Shown here piece after piece: positions 5,948-9,829 of a stretch of 9,829 nt of DNA. Source of the DNA: an uncultured Parabacteroides sp. GTDB lineage: Bacteria > Bacteroidota > Bacteroidia > Bacteroidales > Tannerellaceae. Each line of letters starts with the position of its first letter. Position 1 is the first letter of the stretch. The notes below the pieces were generated by a model. The model ran no database searches, had not been told where the DNA came from, and saw only the letters and a program-made list of their open reading frames with translations. The position numbers and the translations under genes are program-made. The DNA is taken from assembly GCA_900770835.1 (NCBI GenBank), contig CAAGLQ010000212.1:1-9829 (forward strand). The letters are read 5' to 3'.

Positions 5948-6433
5948 CTACAATACCTCCATCAGCAACTTCTCAATCTCCTTGTCCGCATGTTGCATCG
6001 CTTCCCTCATAGATAGATCTTGTAAGGCAAGAAGTGATTGATTATCGAATTGTCGATAAGACACAGCCACTTCCTTTAACTTTTCAGCCAATGGCAGCGC
6101 CTTGGCTCGGGTTCTCTCAAACTCGAATGGTAGCACGACAACTGCTGAGAACTCCAGCTGATGCTTTTGGAGCAAAGGAATAACCTTTCCCACACAGCCA
6201 CTGCCAGCGTTTCCTCCCAATGTCACCAATAAGATAACAGGCAATCCCTTTTGTCGCAATGCTAACAATCTCGCATCAGGCAACTCCTCATCCCACTCTT
6301 TCTGATCCAGTGAGTCAATCAAGGCGAAATCCAATCGATCCGCTAATCGCTCACACAAATATCCTATCACCATGTTGTTCGCTCCCGTTCCCATGGCAAC
6401 CAAGAGCGGCTTTTCTGAATTGTTTGTTTGCAT
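5948..6433 (-). CDS. Miniature FtsZ/tubulin-like protein, copy 2
   Basis: A 161-residue paralogue of the protein encoded at 3122-3607, alignable without gaps and about 82% identical by my count. It keeps MGTGANN at 14-20, IDSLDQ at 39-44, VLPFEFE at 100-106 and FDNQSLL at 129-135. The tubulin-signature region reads LGGNAGSG (72-79), so the conserved Thr of GGGTGSG has become Ala, and the Gly after PFEFE has become Arg; nucleotide binding may be weaker than in copy 1. It likewise stops before the T7 loop. I chose the ATG at 6433 because it matches the start of copy 1; an in-frame TTG at 6463 would add ten residues. The gene follows the 296-aa gene by 49 bases, so the two probably form an operon from the promoter at 7397-7433. 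Confidence 0.68.
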   Translation of the reverse strand: MQTNNSEKPLLVAMGTGANNMVIGYLCERLADRLDFALIDSLDQKEWDEELPDARLLALRQKGLPVILLVTLGGNAGSGCVGKVIPLLQKHQLEFSAVVVLPFEFERTRAKALPLAEKLKEVAVSYRQFDNQSLLALQDLSMREAMQHADKEIEKLLMEVL

Positions 6434-6482
6434 AGCTTGATCATTTAAAGGTTGTTGTTCCAAATACCATTATAGACTATTT

Positions 6483-7373
6483 TTACCTTTTAAGCATCAA
6501 TAGACATACACCTATCTCGTCACAACTCATCTCTTTCAGAACTGTTCCAAAATGGACAGGCATACCTAACCATCGGCTAACCTCTTCCTGAAAGTGGAGC
6601 CAATCCGATTCCGGCCAAGGGAAATTACTCGGCACATAGGCCCAAACATAAGCTTCTTCATACGGAGATTTATCCATCTGCTGGTAAACCGTCATCGATT
6701 TCAAGATATAAGGTAATCGCTCATTTCCATCCGCAAGAGTGGAACGATAATGATACTCCATACCCCGATCAATAGACAACAAGAAACCCAAACGCTCATC
6801 AGGAAAAGCCTCCTTCATACGCAAGATCAAGGTTTCCCGTTTTGCCAAGCATTCCAACAGATCCAATCGTGCGCTTTGTCGGTAGTTGCGTTTCCGTTTC
6901 GATCGGTTCATTTTTTGCTTCCAACGATAGCCATGCTTATCCATCCTTTTGCTCAAACGCTCATACTGTGCGTTCAGTCTCCATTTGGGTGCATACGAAA
7001 AACCGATCTCATCGCCTTCGCCTGTTATCTCCTCTTCGGAATACCCAAAGAAGGTCATCTCCCATAAACAGGCCGCTAACACTTCGGCTTCATTAAAAGA
7101 GACTCCCTCCTCAAAAATAACTTCTTTCGCTAACGCATGAGGCCAAGCATCACCATCCAAGAAACGTACCCCAATATGGAACGCATTATCGACTTCTCCA
7201 TCGTCAGTAATCCAAACAGCCGTTGCAAAACCCCGTATAGGCTCATAAAGGCTTATCAAGTCGTAAGCCTCCCGAAAATGATGAATATTGTCCTCATGCC
7301 CTTCTATCCTCGGTAATAGATAAGGCAGCAATTGGTCGAACGTGACCCGATCAAATAATTCTTTCAGTATCAT
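6483..7373 (-). CDS. Uncharacterised 296-aa protein paired with FtsZ-like copy 2
   Basis: Function not recognised. It may belong to an uncharacterised Bacteroidetes family (its opening MILKELFDRVTFDQLLPYL reminds me of DUF6557), but I hold that loosely. The protein is soluble and acidic overall, without signal peptide or membrane segment. Residues 1-125 form a mixed alpha/beta part (TAVWITDDGEVDNAFHIGVR at 51-70). A strongly basic linker spans 141-168 (SKRMDKHGYR, RSKRKRNYR). The C-terminal part contains SIDRGMEYHYR and the Trp/Pro-rich YVWAYVPSNFPWPESDW at 242-258. I start it at the ATG at 7373, not an in-frame codon at 7421, because a decayed paralogue is conserved from this ATG and the promoter -7 box lies at 7397-7404. 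It is the first gene of an apparent operon with FtsZ-like copy 2. Confidence 0.8.
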   Translation of the reverse strand: MILKELFDRVTFDQLLPYLLPRIEGHEDNIHHFREAYDLISLYEPIRGFATAVWITDDGEVDNAFHIGVRFLDGDAWPHALAKEVIFEEGVSFNEAEVLAACLWEMTFFGYSEEEITGEGDEIGFSYAPKWRLNAQYERLSKRMDKHGYRWKQKMNRSKRKRNYRQSARLDLLECLAKRETLILRMKEAFPDERLGFLLSIDRGMEYHYRSTLADGNERLPYILKSMTVYQQMDKSPYEEAYVWAYVPSNFPWPESDWLHFQEEVSRWLGMPVHFGTVLKEMSCDEIGVCLLMLKR

Positions 7374-7396
7374 GACTTCTTCATTTATTTTGGCTG

Positions 7397-7433
7397 CAAA
7401 GGAAAAACATCTGTGTGCCAAAATACGTCACAC
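7397..7433 (-). promoter_or_regulatory. Promoter and shared element, 296-aa gene and FtsZ-like copy 2
   Basis: On the - strand, GTGTGACGTATTTTGGCACAC (7433-7413) is followed 14 bases after GGCAC by TTTG in TTCCTTTG (7404-7397). The leader to the ATG at 7373 would be about 15-20 bases. The element and flanks closely match 3779-3815, as expected from duplication, but the independent copies near 5000 share only the core, which points to function. Confidence 0.65.
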
Positions 7434-7466
7434 CGATAAAAAATGCCATCCGTATGGTCATTAAAA

Positions 7467-8978
7467 TTATCGTCGTTTCGTATACTTTCCTGTCGAGGCA
7501 TCTTTAAAACAATTCTCATCGAATAGTTTTTTCATCGCCTCTATCTGCTTGCCGCACGATTTAGTGATACTGACCGTCTCATTCGCTACCTGTGTCAATT
7601 TAGCGATACTCAATAGCTCTTGATTGATGAAGCAATCCTCTATCGCCTCATTCACAACCGATTCAATATCCGCACCATTAAATCCTTCAGTAGCATTTAG
7701 TAAACCATCTATATTCTCACCTAACTTCTTCTTACGTTTCCCCAAATGCACTTGGAAAATGGCTTTCCGCTCTTCCTTATTTGGCAAGTTCACACAAAAG
7801 ATCTCATCAAAACGCCCTTTACGTTTTAATTCCGGTGGTAAACTTTCTGCATTATTCGCTGTGGCAATAATATAGACACTGCTCTGTTTGTCTTGTAACC
7901 AAGAGAGCAGATAACCAAACATGCGGGTTAAAATATCATTATGACCACCTACACCTGAGAAAGCCTTCTCTATCTCATCAATCCATAGAACACAAGGAGC
8001 AGCCGCTTCAGCAATCTTAATCGCCGCACGTAGATTAGATTCACTTTCACCCACGTATTTACCCATCATGCTGCCCATATCTAATTTCAGCAAAGGAGCT
8101 CCAAATAATGCAGCTGAAGCCTTAGCACAGAGAGATTTACCACATCCTGGCATTCCAACTATGAACACACCTTTCGGTACAGCAACGCCCTGTTTTTGCG
8201 CTTCAGCCAAACGTTTGATCACCTTTTCCTTTTTCTTCAAATAGCTTTTCAACGCCTCCATACCGCCAATGCTATCCAAACTTTCAGGGGTGTCAATCAA
8301 CTCCAATAATCCAGACTTTTTGACCATTTGCTTCTTTTGGCGCAAGATCATCTCCGTATCTTCCGCACTTAAAGAGCCATTGCTACTCATTGCCATATCA
8401 AGCATTCGGTCAATCTCAAATGCGGTCATTCCTTTCAGTGAGGGCATCAACTTCTCCCGATCAGCCTCCGTAAACTTTTCTTTATCATAGAAGTTTACCT
8501 CGATATGTTGGTCAATCAAAGTATTAATCTCTTCCTCATTCGGGAAATCAATCTCCAAATAAGATACATACTTTTCAATCTCCGAAGGTACACGCAAGAC
8601 AGAGGAGACAATAATAATAGTCGTTTCATAGTCCCGATCATAAAGTTTACGTTGAGCCATCAAGGCTAAAAGGGTTTTAATCTTTGGATCATCTAAAAAA
8701 TCATGAACCTCTTTCAAGATCACATATTGCTCTTGAGAAGAATTAAATAGCTGGTTCAAAAAAGCATCAAGTTTCGTTTCCGCTCCATTCCCCTCAGGTT
8801 CCTTGGTTGCAAAGTTCGTAGTTCCCGTTGCGGGGTTCCACTCATATACACTATCTATATCAGGAATCACCTCTTCAATCAAGGCATCCACCCGAACGAA
8901 ATCATAATCATGGATATAGATGATTGGTGTATTAACATCTATCATCTTTTGAAATGCAGATATAACTTTTGTGTTCAT
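7467..8978 (-). CDS. AAA+ ATPase, Ycf46-like
   Basis: A 503-residue ATPase of the classical AAA type with a large N-terminal region, the layout of Ycf46-like proteins. Residues 1-235 are the N-terminal part (PIIYIHDYDFVRVDALIEEV near 18-37, plus a stretch resembling a degenerate first ATPase core). The AAA module spans about 240-460: Walker A GMPGCGKS at 275-282 (K281), pore-region MMGKYVGESE, Walker B CVLWIDE with D334 and E335, sensor 1 in ATANN at 373-377, and arginine-finger region KRKGRFDE with R389. FNGADIESVVNEAIE marks the C-terminal helical lid. All catalytic residues are present, so it should be an active hexameric remodeller or unfoldase; no protease domain is seen. It starts 9 bases after the upstream gene and is probably co-transcribed with it. 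Its substrate is unknown; the neighbouring carrier-like and FtsZ-like proteins are candidates (inference). Confidence 0.92.
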   Translation of the reverse strand: MNTKVISAFQKMIDVNTPIIYIHDYDFVRVDALIEEVIPDIDSVYEWNPATGTTNFATKEPEGNGAETKLDAFLNQLFNSSQEQYVILKEVHDFLDDPKIKTLLALMAQRKLYDRDYETTIIIVSSVLRVPSEIEKYVSYLEIDFPNEEEINTLIDQHIEVNFYDKEKFTEADREKLMPSLKGMTAFEIDRMLDMAMSSNGSLSAEDTEMILRQKKQMVKKSGLLELIDTPESLDSIGGMEALKSYLKKKEKVIKRLAEAQKQGVAVPKGVFIVGMPGCGKSLCAKASAALFGAPLLKLDMGSMMGKYVGESESNLRAAIKIAEAAAPCVLWIDEIEKAFSGVGGHNDILTRMFGYLLSWLQDKQSSVYIIATANNAESLPPELKRKGRFDEIFCVNLPNKEERKAIFQVHLGKRKKKLGENIDGLLNATEGFNGADIESVVNEAIEDCFINQELLSIAKLTQVANETVSITKSCGKQIEAMKKLFDENCFKDASTGKYTKRR

Positions 8979-8987
8979 GGTTGTTCA

Positions 8988-9683
8988 TTATTCGGAATAT
9001 TGGGATAAAACATAATCAATGATCAAACTACTGACCCCTTTTCTTTCTATTAACGCACTTAATGGTATCTCCAATTGATACTTCGTTTTAAGTAGCTGCC
9101 ACAAACGTTCACAATCCTCATTGGTTGCAAAATTTGTGTATGTACACCCATTTTTCCATTTTTCTAAATCTATCTTTAATGTCATTTTATTCTTCGGAGT
9201 TTCAGCAGGAATCCTTTTCACGATGAAATCCGCTAACTCGCCAGCAGTTTTATAGTTCTGAAGATCTCTACTATTTATTACAACATTAAACTGCTCAAGC
9301 AGTTGATCTTTCAGGTGGGAATAAATCATGAATCTGATAGGTGTACGATCATTGATTGCATGAATCGCCATCTCTTTCCGAATAATCTCTAACACTTCTT
9401 TACGAACCAGGATTCTATTATCTGATCTGGACTGCTCTTCAGCACGCTTCAGATAAGGTTCCGCCTCTTCCCAGCCCAAGCTATATGCCTCATGCATGTA
9501 TTTGCGACCTGCCACATCATCTTTGGTACAACCGATGCCTTCATATAACAGTTTGCCATAGATAAAATATAATTCTGGATCTTTTTTGTATAGAAAACCT
9601 TTAAAAATAGCCGACCAATCTTGTGTAGGAAAAAGTCGTTGTTTATACACTTCTTTTGCAAGAGTTAAATCAGTCCATTGCAT
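8988..9683 (-). CDS. Sel1-repeat protein with carrier-protein-like regions
   Basis: A 231-residue protein without a known name. Residues 35-77 contain one Sel1-type repeat (ELYFIYGKLLYEGIG, then AGRKYMHEAYSLGWEEA), a helical protein-binding motif. Residues about 90-158 resemble an acyl carrier protein by pattern: an initial helix (VRKEVLEIIRKEM), a middle helix leading to LLEQFNVVINSRDL, and TAGELADFIVKRI like the last ACP helix. The D-S-L site for phosphopantetheine is not present, so it would be a non-carrying relative. Residues about 190-228 (LLKTKYQLEIPLSAL, SSLIIDYVL) repeat the pattern weakly. The gene is directly upstream of the AAA+ gene, suggesting an adaptor role (inference). I chose the ATG at 9683; a GTG at 9707 in the same frame would add eight residues. 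Confidence 0.7.
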   Translation of the reverse strand: MQWTDLTLAKEVYKQRLFPTQDWSAIFKGFLYKKDPELYFIYGKLLYEGIGCTKDDVAGRKYMHEAYSLGWEEAEPYLKRAEEQSRSDNRILVRKEVLEIIRKEMAIHAINDRTPIRFMIYSHLKDQLLEQFNVVINSRDLQNYKTAGELADFIVKRIPAETPKNKMTLKIDLEKWKNGCTYTNFATNEDCERLWQLLKTKYQLEIPLSALIERKGVSSLIIDYVLSQYSE

Positions 9684-9707
9684 ATCCGATCCGAAAAAAG
9701 CTTTCAC

Positions 9708-9829
9708 TAAATAGGGATATTCAGTTAATGTATTGAATTTTTAACCGGGGAAAGGCCCGTGAAGGTTGTATATCGGTGTGGTTTTGAATTTGCCGGCTAA
9801 TTTTCAGTTCTCAGCGCATGAAACAGGGC
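9708..9829. other. Upstream region of the Sel1/AAA+ operon
   Basis: No complete gene is seen. On the - strand, CCACACCG (9781-9774) followed after similar spacing by CCTTC (9765-9761) weakly echoes the shared promoter element, so the operon promoter may lie here. A short - strand frame running in from the window edge and ending in a TAG at about 9797-9799 could be the tail of another gene, but too little of it is visible to call. Confidence 0.25.

Noticed and set aside
7374..7421. Longer N-terminus for the 296-aa protein
   Set aside because: The 16 extra codons run through the -7 box, and the decayed paralogue at 3755 is frame-conserved only from the ATG onward.
9758..9785. Fifth copy of the shared promoter element, before the Sel1/AAA+ operon
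   Set aside because: CACACCGAtAT and CCTT match in spacing, but TGAC-N7-GGCAC and TTTG are not conserved; too degenerate to count as a member.

Overview
The window looks like chromosomal DNA of a member of the Bacteroidales, with Parabacteroides or Bacteroides as the best guess. The reasons are a GH78 rhamnosidase of the glycan-degrading type, the bS6-bS18-bL9 operon with Bacteroidetes-like proteins, and promoters of the Bacteroidetes kind (TAnnTTTG-like -7 boxes with very short leaders). The genus is inference; no rRNA or other marker is present.

Layout. (1) Bases 1-1503, + strand: the C-terminal half or so of an alpha-L-rhamnosidase, cut by the window edge, followed by two hairpin terminators that separate it from the convergent ribosomal operon. 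(2) Bases 1657-2822, - strand: rpsF-rpsR-rplI with its promoter; rpsR and rplI carry unusually good Shine-Dalgarno-like sequences for this phylum. (3) Bases 2823-3121: a gene-free stretch with a 22-bp tandem duplication and matching inverted repeats. (4) Bases 3122-9683: an accessory locus of mostly uncharacterised genes.

The accessory locus holds two paralogous miniature FtsZ/tubulin-like proteins (161 aa, about 82% identical by my manual count). They keep the N-terminal nucleotide-binding motifs but end before the T7 catalytic loop and the C-terminal domain. It also holds a WYL-domain regulator, a divergently transcribed two-TM membrane protein, an uncharacterised 296-aa protein whose gene lies upstream of the second FtsZ-like gene, a Ycf46-like AAA+ ATPase, and a Sel1-repeat/carrier-protein-like protein directly upstream of the ATPase gene. 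One unit (promoter, 296-aa gene, FtsZ-like gene) is duplicated. In the other copy the 296-aa gene has decayed to a 26-codon stub. Between that stub's promoter and the regulator is an out-of-frame remnant of a WHH/HNH-family toxin nuclease, which suggests a past polymorphic toxin/immunity locus.

Four promoters in the locus, including the regulator's own, share an element T(G/A)AC-N7-GGCAC followed 12 or 14 bases later by TTTG. This suggests one local regulon, perhaps under the WYL protein. I propose, as inference, that AAA+ ATPase, carrier-like adaptor, membrane protein, half-FtsZ proteins and WYL regulator form one uncharacterised system.
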